DNA from: DASUBV01 sp035763085
GTDB lineage: Bacteria > Actinomycetota > Actinomycetes > Streptosporangiales > Streptosporangiaceae
Reading direction: 5' to 3'
Length of the DNA: 24,413 nucleotides
Assembly: GCA_035763085.1 (NCBI GenBank)
Contig: DASUBV010000162.1
Location: 1 to 24,413 of the forward strand
Shown: positions 1 to 7,835 of the stretch, in pieces
Layout of the letters: each line of letters begins with the position of its first letter
Position numbering within the stretch: position 1 is the stretch's first letter
Translations under genes and position numbers: made by a program
Notes under the pieces: generated by a model
Seen by the model: the letters and a program-made list of their open reading frames with translations, nothing else
Told to the model about the DNA's origin: nothing
Database searches by the model: none

Positions 1-279
1 GGCCGCGGCTGCCAGCTCCAGGCCCTTGAGGCAGCCGGCCAGCTCGGCGTCGGGCAGCGACCCGGCATCGGCGCCCGCCAGGAACTCCAGGCCCGACCGC
101 ACCGCTGCCAGCGCCGCAGCCGTCCCCGCGAACTCGCCAGCACCCGGCCGCTCCGGACCCGGCCAGGCCGCCGGCCCTGACGCTGGCGGCGGACCAGGCT
201 GCTGCTGGGGCCCAGGCGTGGCCGGCTGGCCCGGGCGGCCTGGCTCTGGCTCGAGCAACCCGGACCTCCCTCGCGCCAT
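1..279 (-). CDS. DUF222 / 13E12-type HNH endonuclease family protein, N-terminal part (3' end off the left edge)
   Basis: An open frame runs leftward from ATG at 279 to the edge of the window, giving 93 residues. The first about 55 residues are a Pro/Gly/Gln-rich disordered leader. The last about 40 hold the segment LPDAELAGCLKGLELAAA, preceded by LAAVRSGLEFLAG, which resembles the start of the DUF222 domain, where a 'L-x-D-A-E-L-x-x-x-x-x-x-L-E' helix is typical. In actinobacteria this domain usually precedes a C-terminal HNH nuclease motif, which would lie outside the window. Such genes are often multicopy. The Shine-Dalgarno is weak (GGGA about 10 bases upstream). The family call rests on one short helix, so it is tentative; the nuclease part cannot be confirmed. 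Confidence 0.55.
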   Translation of the reverse strand, partial: MARGRSGLLEPEPGRPGQPATPGPQQQPGPPPASGPAAWPGPERPGAGEFAGTAAALAAVRSGLEFLAGADAGSLPDAELAGCLKGLELAAAA

Positions 280-344
280 CCGGCCGCCATTCCCGGCGGG
301 CCGCCTATTGGAGCAATGATTTAGCTTGTGTGTTCGATAGACAT

Positions 345-363
345 GTTACTTGGTGAGTCTGAC
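345..363 (+). promoter_or_regulatory. Candidate extra copy of the HxlR operator motif
   Basis: The 19 bases here match 15 of 19 positions of the left operator half-site at 1006-1024, sharing the core ACTTGG-x-GAG-x-CT. The site lies in the non-coding stretch 280-558, about 66 bases upstream of the DUF222 start and beyond the 3' end of the oxidoreductase. No inverted partner was found next to it. It may be a second binding site for the regulator at 1066, or chance. The rest of 280-558 shows no gene, and I see no other clear signal in it. Confidence 0.3.
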
Positions 364-558
364 ATTGCGGGTCGCTCAGGGGCGCTACGGCCAGAAATTG
401 GTCAGAAAATTCTTTGGGCGCCTCCTTGCCCGCACCGGACCGGCAGGAGACAGCATCCCCCGGCAGCAGCCCGGCCGCTGGCTTCCGGCAGGCTCTCATC
501 CCCGGTGCCGCACTGGGCAGCTGCCGCACGGGACCTCTCATCGTGGCGGGCGGGGTGG

Positions 559-993
559 TCAGGCAGGGGCGGGAACGCCTTCGAGGACGATGACCGGGAA
601 GACCCGGTCGGTGTTCTTCTCGTACTCGGAGATGGCGCCGCCGGTGATGATGGCGTAGAGCCGGTCGCGCTCGGCTCCCTGCGTCACGACGGCCCGGGCC
701 TGGAATGTCGTGTCGCCGAGTTCCACCGTCACTGCCGGGTCGGCGCGCAGGTTGTGGAACCAGGCCGGGTGGCTGGGGGCGCCTGCCTTGGAGGCCACCA
801 CGAACACGCGCCCGCTGTCGTCGACCCCGTAGCCGAGCGGCACGGTCGCCGGGCGCCCGGTCCGCGCCCCGGTGGTGCTCAGGAGCAGGACCGGGAACGG
901 CGGCTGGGTGACGACGCCGTGATTGGCGCGGAACTCGCTGATGACGCCCTGGTTGTAGGCCAGGAACTCCTGGTCGGACGGTACGGACGGCAC
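559..993 (-). CDS. Nitroreductase-family deazaflavin (F420)-dependent oxidoreductase (DUF385/Ddn-like)
   Basis: This 144-residue protein has the usual length of the F420H2-dependent Ddn-like split-barrel family. The diagnostic core is present: LLLSTTGARTGRPATVPLGY (residues about 37-56), then a beta hairpin ending VFVVASKAGAPSHPAWFHNL and the strand pair around ADPAVTVELGD. Family members reduce quinones, nitroimidazoles or enones with reduced F420 in the cytoplasm; the substrate here cannot be read. The start is GTG at 993, backed by a strong AAGGAGG four bases upstream; no ATG fits. It is divergent from the HxlR regulator at 1066, with a shared 72-base intergenic region holding a large inverted repeat, so it is probably the regulator's target. 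Family call secure, physiological role inferred. Confidence 0.85.
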   Translation of the reverse strand: MPSVPSDQEFLAYNQGVISEFRANHGVVTQPPFPVLLLSTTGARTGRPATVPLGYGVDDSGRVFVVASKAGAPSHPAWFHNLRADPAVTVELGDTTFQARAVVTQGAERDRLYAIITGGAISEYEKNTDRVFPVIVLEGVPAPA

Positions 994-1003
994 GGCTCCT
1001 CCT

Positions 1004-1055
1004 TAGTAACTTGGAGAGACTCACCGTACTACGAGCGAGTTTCTCCGAGCAACTA
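1004..1055. promoter_or_regulatory. Imperfect 19-bp inverted repeat, likely HxlR operator
   Basis: The arms 1004-1022 and 1037-1055 are reverse complements at 15 of 19 positions, with a 14-base spacer; the inner 13 bases match at 11. The repeat fills the space between the divergent oxidoreductase and HxlR genes. HxlR regulators bind as dimers to dyads beside their own gene and an adjacent redox gene, so this is the expected place for the operator. A third related half-site lies at 345-363. Binding itself is inferred. Confidence 0.6.
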
Positions 1056-1065
1056 TCCTGCAAGG

Positions 1066-1512
1066 ATGCCGCCGAGAACCTCGTTCGAGACCATCGACTG
1101 CTCGATCGCCCGCACCATGGCCATCCTGGGGGAGCCGTGGACCGCGCTGATCCTGCGCGACCTGTTCATCGGGATCACCCGGTTCGATGCCCTCCACTCC
1201 CACCTCGGCGTGTCCCGCAAGGTCCTCACCGCGCGCCTCAGCCGGCTGACCGGCGACCAGATCGTGGCCCGGCGGGCCTACTCCCGGCGGCCGGAGCGGT
1301 TCGACTACGTCCTGACCGGCAAGGGCTGGCAGCTGTGCGACATCCTGCTCGCCATCACCGCCTGGGGCGACCAGTGGACGATGGCGGCAGACGGGCCGCC
1401 CGCCCTGCTCCGGCACCGCCACTGCGGCCACCTCACAACGGCCGAGATCCGCTGCTCCCACTGCGGTGAGCTGCTGCACGCCGCCGACACACAGGTCACG
1501 CCACTGCGCTGA
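1066..1512 (+). CDS. HxlR-family winged-helix transcriptional regulator
   Basis: This 148-residue protein has the HxlR layout. Near the N-terminus is CSIARTMAILGEPWTALILR (about residues 9-28), where the Cys and the 'G-x-x-W-x-x-x-I-L-R' helix are family hallmarks. The winged helix follows, with SHLGVSRKVLTARLSRL as recognition region and a wing around YSRRPERFDYVLTGKG. The C-terminal end adds a Cys/His cluster (HCGH, then CSHCG) like a small zinc ribbon, seen in a subset of the family. Start is ATG at 1066, with GCAAGG only three bases upstream; the open frame extends much further 5' but that part is antisense to the oxidoreductase. Members often sense electrophiles, quinones or redox state, consistent with the divergent F420-type reductase. 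The inducer is unknown. Confidence 0.88.
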   Translation: MPPRTSFETIDCSIARTMAILGEPWTALILRDLFIGITRFDALHSHLGVSRKVLTARLSRLTGDQIVARRAYSRRPERFDYVLTGKGWQLCDILLAITAWGDQWTMAADGPPALLRHRHCGHLTTAEIRCSHCGELLHAADTQVTPLR

Positions 1513-1767
1513 CCGCACACAAGACGACCGCGCAGAACAAGCCCCCGCCCGGCCGCCGGCAGCCTGCCGCCGCCCCCAGCGCGCAAGCAACAATTTCTTT
1601 CGATCGGAGCCCGCGCGGAATGGCGGGCCTGTCCGGGATGGTGGCGACCGGTAACGGACTCTCCCGGTGCATCCGGCCGTTTACGTAGCGTGACGCCATC
1701 GTCGCATACTGCTACCTGTTCTGTGCGATCCGCACATCCGGCACGGGAGTTAGGAAGCAGGCAGAGC
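1513..1767. other. Intergenic region upstream of the beta-helix gene
   Basis: This 255-base stretch has no convincing gene. It contains a perfect five-base-pair hairpin with a three-base loop (GTGCG-atc-CGCAC, 1723-1735) in the probable 5' leader of the beta-helix gene. A weak -35/-10-like pair (GTGACG near 1690, CATACT at 1715-1720, spacer 19) could be a promoter, but neither box is convincing. Confidence 0.3.
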
Positions 1768-3903
1768 ATGCTCGGTGATGGAACGCGCGCCCGGAACTTG
1801 TCTGGCATCCGGCGCAAGGCCCTGGTCACGACAGCTACGGTCGCGGCCGTGCTCGGCGCGGTCGCCGCCCCTGCGGCAGCCTCCGCCGCACGTGTCCCGC
1901 AGGTCCGGCCCGGCGCCGCCGCCACGTCAGCACCGGCCACCACCGCATCCGCTGCGCCAGCCCCGGCGGCCACCTCCGCCACCGCGCCGGCGCCCCCGGT
2001 GACCGCAGCCGCCCCGCCTCCGGACCCCGCACCCGCCGCAACCCCGTCGGCCACCTACAGCGTCACCAGCCTGGCCGACGCCGGAACCGGCACCCTGCGC
2101 TGGGCCATCCAGCAGGCCAACAGCGGCGCCCCCGGATACTCCGCGCTCATCCAGTTCCAGGTCAGCGGCACCATCACCCTGGTCAGCGCGCTGCCCGCGA
2201 TCAGCCGCACCGTGATCATCAACGGCCAGACCGCGCCCGGCTACAAGTCCGGCGGCGCGCCTGTCGTCGGGGTGAGCTTCGGCGGCAGCGCCGGCCTGCA
2301 GTTCGCCCCGGGCTCGGGCGGATCCCAGCTGCTCGGCCTGTCGCTGGGCCGCGCGTCCGGCAACGGCGTCACCCTGCAGGCATCCAGGATCACCCTGAAC
2401 TACAACTACGTTGGCCTCAGCCCCTCCGGGAGTGCCTGGGGCAACACCGGCGCCGGCGTCTACGCCGGGCCGGGCTCCTCGGGGAATGTCATCGGCGCCA
2501 ATCCCAGCCACACCGCCGGGGCGGTAGCCAACGTCATCTCCGCCAACCGCGGCAACGGCATCGTCCTGGCCGGCTCGGCGGGCAACACGGTGCAGGACAA
2601 CCGGATCGGGACCGACCCGTCCGGCTCGAGGGCCATGGGCAACGGCGCCAGCGGCATCCTGCTGACCAGGGCGGCGAACGGCAACGAGATCGGCGGCACG
2701 GCCTACACGAACCCGGCCACCGGCCAGGCCAACGACCCCACCGGCGACAAGGGCACCACCACGCCGGTCTTTGTCGTCCCGCCGCTGGGCAATCAGGTCT
2801 CCGGCAACCACAAGGCCGGAGTGCGGATCCAGGGCGGTTCCCGGCACAACAGCCTCAACGGCAACTTCATCGGCACCACGGCCAGCGGCAACGGCGCGCT
2901 CGGCAACTCCGGTAACGGCGTCTGGGTCAACGGCGCCGGGCACAACTCGCTGACCGGCTGCAAGTTCGTCAACAACCCGTTCGTCTACTACAACGTCATC
3001 AGCGGCAACGGGCTCAACGGACTGCGCGTCACCAGCTCGCCCGACGTCACCGTGCAGGGCAACTTCTTCGGCTCGGCGGCTAACAACAGCTCCGTGGTGC
3101 CCAACCGCCGCAACGGCATCCTGGTCGACGGCAACTCCGCCAGCACCCAGGTCGGCGGCGTGATCCCGCTCGGCAACGTGTCCGCCGGCAACGGCCTTAA
3201 CGGCATCGCGGTGAGCGGCACCGCGCGCGGCTTCGTCACCTTCAACACCTTCGGCGGCCTGCATGCCTTCGGCGGCGCCGCGCCCAACGGCCGCAACGGC
3301 GTGCTGATCACCTCCACCGGCGGCAACAACCTGGCCCGCACCAACGTGCTGTCCGGCAACACGCGCAACGGCCTGGAGATCACCGGGAACGCGCGCGGGG
3401 TCACGGTCGACCCGGACATCATCGGCCTGAACACCAAGGGCGACGGCGTGCTGGCCAACGGTGCCGACGGGGTGCGGATCAGCGGCAACGCGCACGGCAA
3501 TACCATCGGCGGGTCGCGGCGCTCGGTGATCCCGCAGAACACCTTCTCCGGCAACAAGGGCTACGGCCTGCACATCACCGGCCACGCGCACGGCAACCAG
3601 GTGTTCTCCAGCTTCATCGGCCCCGAGGTCCTGGGCACGACGGCGCTGGGCAACGGCAAGGGCGGCGTGCTGGTCGCCGGGCACGCCTACCGGAACCGGA
3701 TCGGCCGCTACCAGGGCCGGCGGCCGGTCAACATCATCAGCGGCAACACCGGCAACGGAGTGACGCTGCTGGCGGGCACCAGCAGCAACCGGGTGCTGCG
3801 CAACTTCATCGGCCTGAGCCGGCTGCGCAAGCCGCTGCCCAACAGCGGGCGGCCCGTGGTCAACACCGGCCACCGCAACATCATCCGCGGCAACCGCTTT
3901 TAG
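1768..3903 (+). CDS. Secreted right-handed parallel beta-helix repeat protein
   Basis: This 711-residue protein has a Sec-type signal peptide (basic RRK at 16-18, hydrophobic Ala/Val core to about 36, cleavage probably after ASA at 38-40). An Ala/Pro/Thr-rich linker runs to about residue 95. Residues 97-119 match the opening strand common to many surface beta-helix proteins (YSVTSLADAGTGTLRWAI). The remainder is a long solenoid of short rungs rich in 'G-N-x-x-G', 'N-x-I-G' and 'I-S-G-N' turns, ending at the last rung near the C-terminus. No LPxTG, transmembrane anchor or recognisable catalytic set is visible, so it is probably released or loosely wall-bound. The fold resembles polysaccharide lyases and adhesins, but no substrate can be given. 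ATG at 1768 was chosen for AGGAAG about 10 bases upstream and because it opens the signal peptide. Its TAG overlaps the TAA of the convergent phosphatase gene. Confidence 0.85.
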   Translation: MLGDGTRARNLSGIRRKALVTTATVAAVLGAVAAPAAASAARVPQVRPGAAATSAPATTASAAPAPAATSATAPAPPVTAAAPPPDPAPAATPSATYSVTSLADAGTGTLRWAIQQANSGAPGYSALIQFQVSGTITLVSALPAISRTVIINGQTAPGYKSGGAPVVGVSFGGSAGLQFAPGSGGSQLLGLSLGRASGNGVTLQASRITLNYNYVGLSPSGSAWGNTGAGVYAGPGSSGNVIGANPSHTAGAVANVISANRGNGIVLAGSAGNTVQDNRIGTDPSGSRAMGNGASGILLTRAANGNEIGGTAYTNPATGQANDPTGDKGTTTPVFVVPPLGNQVSGNHKAGVRIQGGSRHNSLNGNFIGTTASGNGALGNSGNGVWVNGAGHNSLTGCKFVNNPFVYYNVISGNGLNGLRVTSSPDVTVQGNFFGSAANNSSVVPNRRNGILVDGNSASTQVGGVIPLGNVSAGNGLNGIAVSGTARGFVTFNTFGGLHAFGGAAPNGRNGVLITSTGGNNLARTNVLSGNTRNGLEITGNARGVTVDPDIIGLNTKGDGVLANGADGVRISGNAHGNTIGGSRRSVIPQNTFSGNKGYGLHITGHAHGNQVFSSFIGPEVLGTTALGNGKGGVLVAGHAYRNRIGRYQGRRPVNIISGNTGNGVTLLAGTSSNRVLRNFIGLSRLRKPLPNSGRPVVNTGHRNIIRGNRF

Positions 3904-5636
3904 CGGCCGTCCGACCGGTGCCGGACCAGCGTCACCGTCTCGAACTCGGTGTAGTCCGGGTTCGGGGCACCGGGCCGGCCGGTGTTCGGGTTGACCGGGT
4001 CCGCGCCGGGCGCGTGGAAGTAGCGCAGCGTCAGGCTGGTCATGCCGCCGCGCACCTCGCCGGGGTGCAGGTCGAACACGCCGATCCCGTACCCGGTGGC
4101 CGGGTCGCGCATGGCCGACCAGGTGGCGTCCTCCACCGCGTCGGCGGCGGCGCGCGCGAAGACGCCCGGCGCGGAACCCGGCACCGGGCGGTCGGGCCTG
4201 GTGAACACCTTGGCCTGGCGCAGCCCGTCGCCGGTGTCGGCGCCGTACTCATCCAGCGGCGCGCTGGTGCCGCCGCCGCCCAGGATCAGGTGCACGGTGC
4301 CCTCGCTGGTGTCGTAGACGCTGCTGGGGGCGGTGGTGACCGGCCGCGGCCGCATGGTGTCGACCGGTGCGCCGGTCGCCGCGTCCCGCCCGGCGCCGCG
4401 GTCGAAGCCGCGCACCGGGAAGGACCGCTCGTAGTCGTGGTCGTGCCCGGCCAGCACCAGGTCGACCTGGTAACGGTCGAATAGCGGCAGCCATTCCTGC
4501 CGGATGCCCAGGTCCGAGCCGTTCCCGGTGGCCGAGGAGGAGCAGGCGTCCTGGTGCATCTGGACGATGATCCAGTCGACGCCCCGGTCGGCCCGCGCGT
4601 GCTTCAGCGTCTTCTCCAGCCACCTGGTCTGCCTGCCGCCGGAGTAGCCGCGGACATAGAACGAGGTGCCGGGCGCGATGGGCGGGTTGCCGGTGGCCGC
4701 GGCCGGGACCAGCGGGCCGGGGCCGGCCACGAACGCCGCGCCGTCCTGGTACACCACGTCGTCGGCGTCAAGCGAGATGAACACCGCCGAGCCGACCCGG
4801 AAGGAGTACCAGCGGCCGCGGAAGCCGGGCACGCCGTTGTCGGGCAGCGTGTAGCGGGTCAGGTAGGAGGCCAGCCCCTGCGGCCCGTTGTTGAACTCGA
4901 TCTCGTGGTTGCCCGGGCACGGCATCCAGGCCCGGCTGGCCGCCGAGGCCTGGTTGTTGCGGCCGAAGTCCCGCCACACCGACGGCTGGCTGGCCGGGTT
5001 CAGGTTGGCGTAGCACAGGTCGCCGTTGAGCAGGTGGAACAGCGGCTGGAACGACTCGACCGCGGCGACCGCGAAGGCGGCCTGCCCGTAGGACAGCACC
5101 CACTCGGTGTTGGGCGTGGCCAGGTCGCCGAAGCTGGTGAACCGGAACGCCGTCCGGCCGCGCGGCGCTGTACTGAAGCTGGCGCTGAACGGCTCGCCCG
5201 AGTTGTCGTTGTCCGAGGTCACGGCGTACTGGTAGGTCGTGCCCGGCGCCAGCCCGCCCAGCTGCGCGTGGTAGGTCCAGATGGTCTCGCCAGTCAGGCC
5301 GTCGGTGTACGAGCGGCGGACGGCCGGGGCGACCCGGGCGCGGCCGTGCGGGCCCGACACCAGCACCCGCGGCGCGACGGCCGGGCCGGGTGAGGCCCAG
5401 GACACCGCGACGCTGGTGGCCGGGTCGCCGCCCCAGGTCAGGTGGATCTGCTCGGGAGTGCCATCCGGCGAGGCGGCGCGCTGACGCCGGGGCCGCTCCA
5501 GCACCAGCGGCGCAGGCGCGGCAGCGAGCAGTCCCGCGCCGCCCGCGCCGGCCAGCACCTGCCGGCGAGAGGGGTTAGTCAGATCTGACGGCCTGCGCTC
5601 ATCGGTGGGCATGCCCCGATTCTGCATAAACGGCAT
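3900..5636 (-). CDS. Tat-exported purple acid phosphatase-like metallophosphoesterase
   Basis: This 578-residue protein carries a Tat signal (SRRQVLAG, residues 23-30, then a hydrophobic Ala/Gly/Leu stretch). A fibronectin-like purple acid phosphatase N-terminal domain follows (about 60-155; PEQIHLTW at the start, GLAPGTTYQYAV at the end), then the metallophosphoesterase domain. The five metal-binding blocks are FGDLAT (D171), NGDLCY (D206, Y209), GNHE (242-245), VQMHQ (H361) and GHDHDYERS (397-405). Block I normally reads D-x-G; here the glycine is alanine. The enzyme should hydrolyse phosphate monoesters outside the membrane with a dinuclear metal centre. ATG codons at 5636, 5627 and 5612 are all possible and none has a clear ribosome binding site; 5612 would give a more typical Tat n-region. 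The gene ends overlapping the beta-helix gene tail to tail. Function good, start uncertain. Confidence 0.88.
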   Translation of the reverse strand: MPFMQNRGMPTDERRPSDLTNPSRRQVLAGAGGAGLLAAAPAPLVLERPRRQRAASPDGTPEQIHLTWGGDPATSVAVSWASPGPAVAPRVLVSGPHGRARVAPAVRRSYTDGLTGETIWTYHAQLGGLAPGTTYQYAVTSDNDNSGEPFSASFSTAPRGRTAFRFTSFGDLATPNTEWVLSYGQAAFAVAAVESFQPLFHLLNGDLCYANLNPASQPSVWRDFGRNNQASAASRAWMPCPGNHEIEFNNGPQGLASYLTRYTLPDNGVPGFRGRWYSFRVGSAVFISLDADDVVYQDGAAFVAGPGPLVPAAATGNPPIAPGTSFYVRGYSGGRQTRWLEKTLKHARADRGVDWIIVQMHQDACSSSATGNGSDLGIRQEWLPLFDRYQVDLVLAGHDHDYERSFPVRGFDRGAGRDAATGAPVDTMRPRPVTTAPSSVYDTSEGTVHLILGGGGTSAPLDEYGADTGDGLRQAKVFTRPDRPVPGSAPGVFARAAADAVEDATWSAMRDPATGYGIGVFDLHPGEVRGGMTSLTLRYFHAPGADPVNPNTGRPGAPNPDYTEFETVTLVRHRSDGR

Positions 5637-5779
5637 GAACTGCCGGTGACGCCGGCGTAGCCAGTTTCATCAATGCCGGTGAAGAGGACGATCATCAGGA
5701 ACGAAAGGCCTGGCTCACTCGCCCGTGCGCCGATAACAGCAAGAGGCGGGCGGCGCGCCGGGGCTGGCTGGCCGGATTC

Positions 5780-5798
5780 CACTAGACGAGTAGATCCG
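5780..5798 (+). repeat. Left 19-bp inverted repeat of the LysR-PhzF segment
   Basis: The sequence CACTAGACGAGTAGATCCG is an exact reverse complement of 7870-7888, about 2.1 kb away. Similarity continues inward with a short offset (AAGTGATC here against TGATC on the other side), and a 10-bp palindrome AGTGATCACT follows at 5800-5809. An exact 19-bp match between two non-coding edges is very unlikely by chance. No clear target-site duplication flanks the pair. Confidence 0.8.
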
Positions 5799-5879
5799 AA
5801 GTGATCACTGGTCGAACGCGATGAGTGACTGGCCGGCCGGGCGCGCGGCTGGGCCCGCCGCCCGTCGGCGCAACTGGAC

Positions 5880-6779
5880 TCAGTGCGGGAAGTGGTGCGG
5901 CAGCTCCGTGGTGAGCGCGGCCGCCGCGGGGGAGAGCCAGCGCCGGCGGTGGCGGGCCAGCTGGACGGTGACGTCGGGGAACTGCGGGCCGGGCACCTGC
6001 GTGAGGCGGCCCGACGCGAGCGCGTCCGCGACATTGGCGCGGGCCAGCAGGCTGAGGCCGAGGCCCGCAGCCACGCAGGACCTGGCCGCCTCCAGGCTGC
6101 CGAAGCGCGTGAGCCGGGGCGGCGCGCCTTTGGCGGCGGCAAGCAGCCGCTCGATGAAGCGGTCGCTGTAGGAGCAGCCCTGCTCGTGCAGGAAGTAGTC
6201 CTCGCGGGCCAGCTCCGCCCAGTCGGTGGCGCTGCGGGCGGCGGCGGGGTGCTCGGGAGAGCAGACGAGCACCAGCGGCTCGCGGGCCAGCGGCGTGCAC
6301 TCGATGTCGCGGAAAGCCGCCTCGTCCTCTAGCAGCAGGGCCAGGTCCAGCTCGCCAGAGCGGAGCGCGGCGACGGCGGCTGCGGTCCCCATCGTGCGCA
6401 GGTCCACCTCGACCGCCGGGTGGCTGCGCCGCAGCACGGCGATGACTCCCGGCAGCCGCGCGGACACCAGCGTCTCACCAGCCGAGAGCACCACGCGTCC
6501 GGTCACCTGACCCCCCGCGCCGCCGGCCGAGGTGGCGACGGCCCGCAGCCGGGACTCAGCCTCCAGTACCGCCTCGGCCTGCGCCAGCACCTCGCGTCCG
6601 GCGCCGGTGAGCACCACACCGCGCGGCAGCCGGTCGAGCAGGCGCAGGCCGAGCTCCTTCTCCAGCGCCTGCACCTGGGCGGTCACGGTGGACTGGACGA
6701 GGTGCAGGCGCTCCGCGGCGGCAGTGAGGTTCCCGGTCCGGGCGACGGTGGCGAAGGTGCGCAGCAGTCGGGTGTCCAC
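5880..6779 (-). CDS. LysR-family transcriptional regulator
   Basis: This 299-residue protein has the standard LysR size and layout. The winged helix-turn-helix occupies residues 1-60 (VDTRLLRTFATVARTGNLT, AAERLHLVQSTVTAQVQALE). A linker helix and an effector-binding periplasmic-binding-like domain follow from about 90 (GRVVLSAGETLVSARLPG) to the C-terminus. I chose GTG at 6779 because family members start immediately before 'D-x-R-x-L-R-T-F' and because this leaves a dyad at 6802-6837 in the non-coding region; ATG at 6803 would add eight residues. Neither start has a strong ribosome site. It is divergent from the PhzF gene at 6874, the usual LysR arrangement, so it probably controls that gene and itself. 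The ligand is unknown. Confidence 0.88.
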   Translation of the reverse strand: MDTRLLRTFATVARTGNLTAAAERLHLVQSTVTAQVQALEKELGLRLLDRLPRGVVLTGAGREVLAQAEAVLEAESRLRAVATSAGGAGGQVTGRVVLSAGETLVSARLPGVIAVLRRSHPAVEVDLRTMGTAAAVAALRSGELDLALLLEDEAAFRDIECTPLAREPLVLVCSPEHPAAARSATDWAELAREDYFLHEQGCSYSDRFIERLLAAAKGAPPRLTRFGSLEAARSCVAAGLGLSLLARANVADALASGRLTQVPGPQFPDVTVQLARHRRRWLSPAAAALTTELPHHFPH

Positions 6780-6801
6780 GCCCCGACGATAACTCTCGGC
6801 C

Positions 6802-6837
6802 ATCGTAGATGGCGATGGGAAGGATCGGAATCCATCG
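6802..6837. promoter_or_regulatory. Candidate LysR operator between the divergent genes
   Basis: Two overlapping dyads lie here: ATC-N9-GAT (6802-6816), the classic LysR-type spacing, and CGATGG-N13-CCATCG (6813-6818 and 6832-6837). They sit midway between the LysR start (6779) and the PhzF start (6874), where an autoregulatory and activation site is expected. If the LysR gene starts at ATG 6803 instead, the first dyad would touch its start codon. Confidence 0.45.
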
Positions 6838-6873
6838 TTTGTCTGGATGCCTGTGCGGTGCCACGGTAGGGGC

Positions 6874-7767
6874 ATGAGCCTGAATACACGCCCCGACCCC
6901 CTGCGCTACACCGCCTTCACCACCGACCCCGCCGGCGGCAACCCGGCCGGCGTCATGCTCGACGCGGCCGCACTGGACGATGCCGCCATGCTCGCGACCG
7001 CCGCCGAAGTCGGCTACTCGGAGACTGCGTTCGTCACCGCCGCGGACCAGGCGGCGCGCCGGTTCCGGCTGCGCTACTTCAGCCCGCTTGCGGAAGTCGC
7101 ATTCTGCGGTCACGCGACCGTCGCCACCGCGGTGGCCCTGGCCGAGCAGATCGGCCCTGGCCCGCTCGTCTTCGACACGCCAGCGGGTGAGATCGCCATG
7201 GACACCTCGACAGCGCCCGGAGGCTCCGTGACGGCGACGCTCACCAGCGTCCCCACCCGCTCCCGACCGGCGAGTGAAGCGGAGGTGCACGCCTCCCTCA
7301 CCGCCCTGCACTGGTCCCGGGAGGACCTTGACCCGGCACTGCCGCCGCACGTCGCCTTCGGCGGAAACGAGCACCTGGTCCTGGCCGCGGCCACCCGCGA
7401 GCGTCTCGCGGCCCTCGATTATGACTTCGACGCCCTGGCCGAGGTGATGCACCGTCACGGCTGGACCACGCTCCAGCTGGTGTGGCGCGAGACTCAGGAG
7501 CTCTTCCACGCCCGCGACCCCTTCCCGGTCGGCGGTGTCGTCGAGGATCCGGCCACCGGCGCGGCGGCCGCCGCCTTCGGCGGCTACCTGCGCGTCCTCG
7601 GCGTCCTCCCGCCCTCTGGCGCCTTCACCATCCGCCAGGGGGAAGATCTCGGCCGGCCCAGCCTGCTCCGGGTCACGGCATCCCCCGCGGACCCCCGCGT
7701 GCGAGTGAGCGGGCAGGCGGTGGCGATCGCGGGTGCAAGCGCGAGCACCGGCACGGGACAGGCCTGA
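6874..7767 (+). CDS. PhzF-family isomerase/epimerase
   Basis: This 297-residue protein matches the PhzF family in length and motifs. The N-terminal half has FTTDPAGGNPAGV (15-27) and GYSETAFV, where E50 corresponds to the catalytic glutamate. FCGHATVATA follows in the middle. The C-terminal half has VEDPATGAAAAAFGGYL, the second lobe's signature (usually D-P-A-T-G-S-A). The family includes the phenazine enzyme PhzF, trans-3-hydroxyaspartate-type enzymes and many uncharacterised cytoplasmic isomerases. No other phenazine gene is present here, so a phenazine role is not supported. Start is ATG 6874 with GGTAGGGG just upstream. Probable control is by the divergent LysR. The pair is enclosed by 19-bp inverted repeats. 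Confidence 0.87.
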   Translation: MSLNTRPDPLRYTAFTTDPAGGNPAGVMLDAAALDDAAMLATAAEVGYSETAFVTAADQAARRFRLRYFSPLAEVAFCGHATVATAVALAEQIGPGPLVFDTPAGEIAMDTSTAPGGSVTATLTSVPTRSRPASEAEVHASLTALHWSREDLDPALPPHVAFGGNEHLVLAAATRERLAALDYDFDALAEVMHRHGWTTLQLVWRETQELFHARDPFPVGGVVEDPATGAAAAAFGGYLRVLGVLPPSGAFTIRQGEDLGRPSLLRVTASPADPRVRVSGQAVAIAGASASTGTGQA

Positions 7768-7835
7768 GCGAACCGGTGGCGCTGCACGCGACGTTCACGC
7801 TGCACGATCTGCATACGACCGTCCGGTTTCCGTGT

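Noticed and set aside
328..1065. N-terminal extension of the HxlR frame by more than 240 codons
   Set aside because: The extension lies antisense to the F420-type oxidoreductase and crosses the operator; the family starts at the Cys-containing helix near 1066.
1927..3873. Long open frame of about 648 codons on the minus strand across the beta-helix gene
   Set aside because: It is low-complexity Val/Ala/Gly-rich with no domain, entirely antisense to a clear secreted protein; at this GC content antisense frames stay open by codon bias.
2400..3900. Tandem DNA repeats or CRISPR-like periodicity in the beta-helix gene
   Set aside because: The periodicity (GGCAACGGC-type codons) reflects Gly-Asn turns of the protein solenoid; spacing is irregular and there are no conserved repeat/spacer units.
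5760..5779. Target-site duplication outside the 19-bp inverted repeats
   Set aside because: The bases outside the left repeat (...CCGGATTC) and the right repeat (CACGATGTCC...) show no direct repeat of two or more bases at the edges.
6874..7767. Phenazine biosynthesis locus
   Set aside because: Only a PhzF-family protein is present; no PhzA/B/D/E/G-like gene lies nearby and the family is broad.
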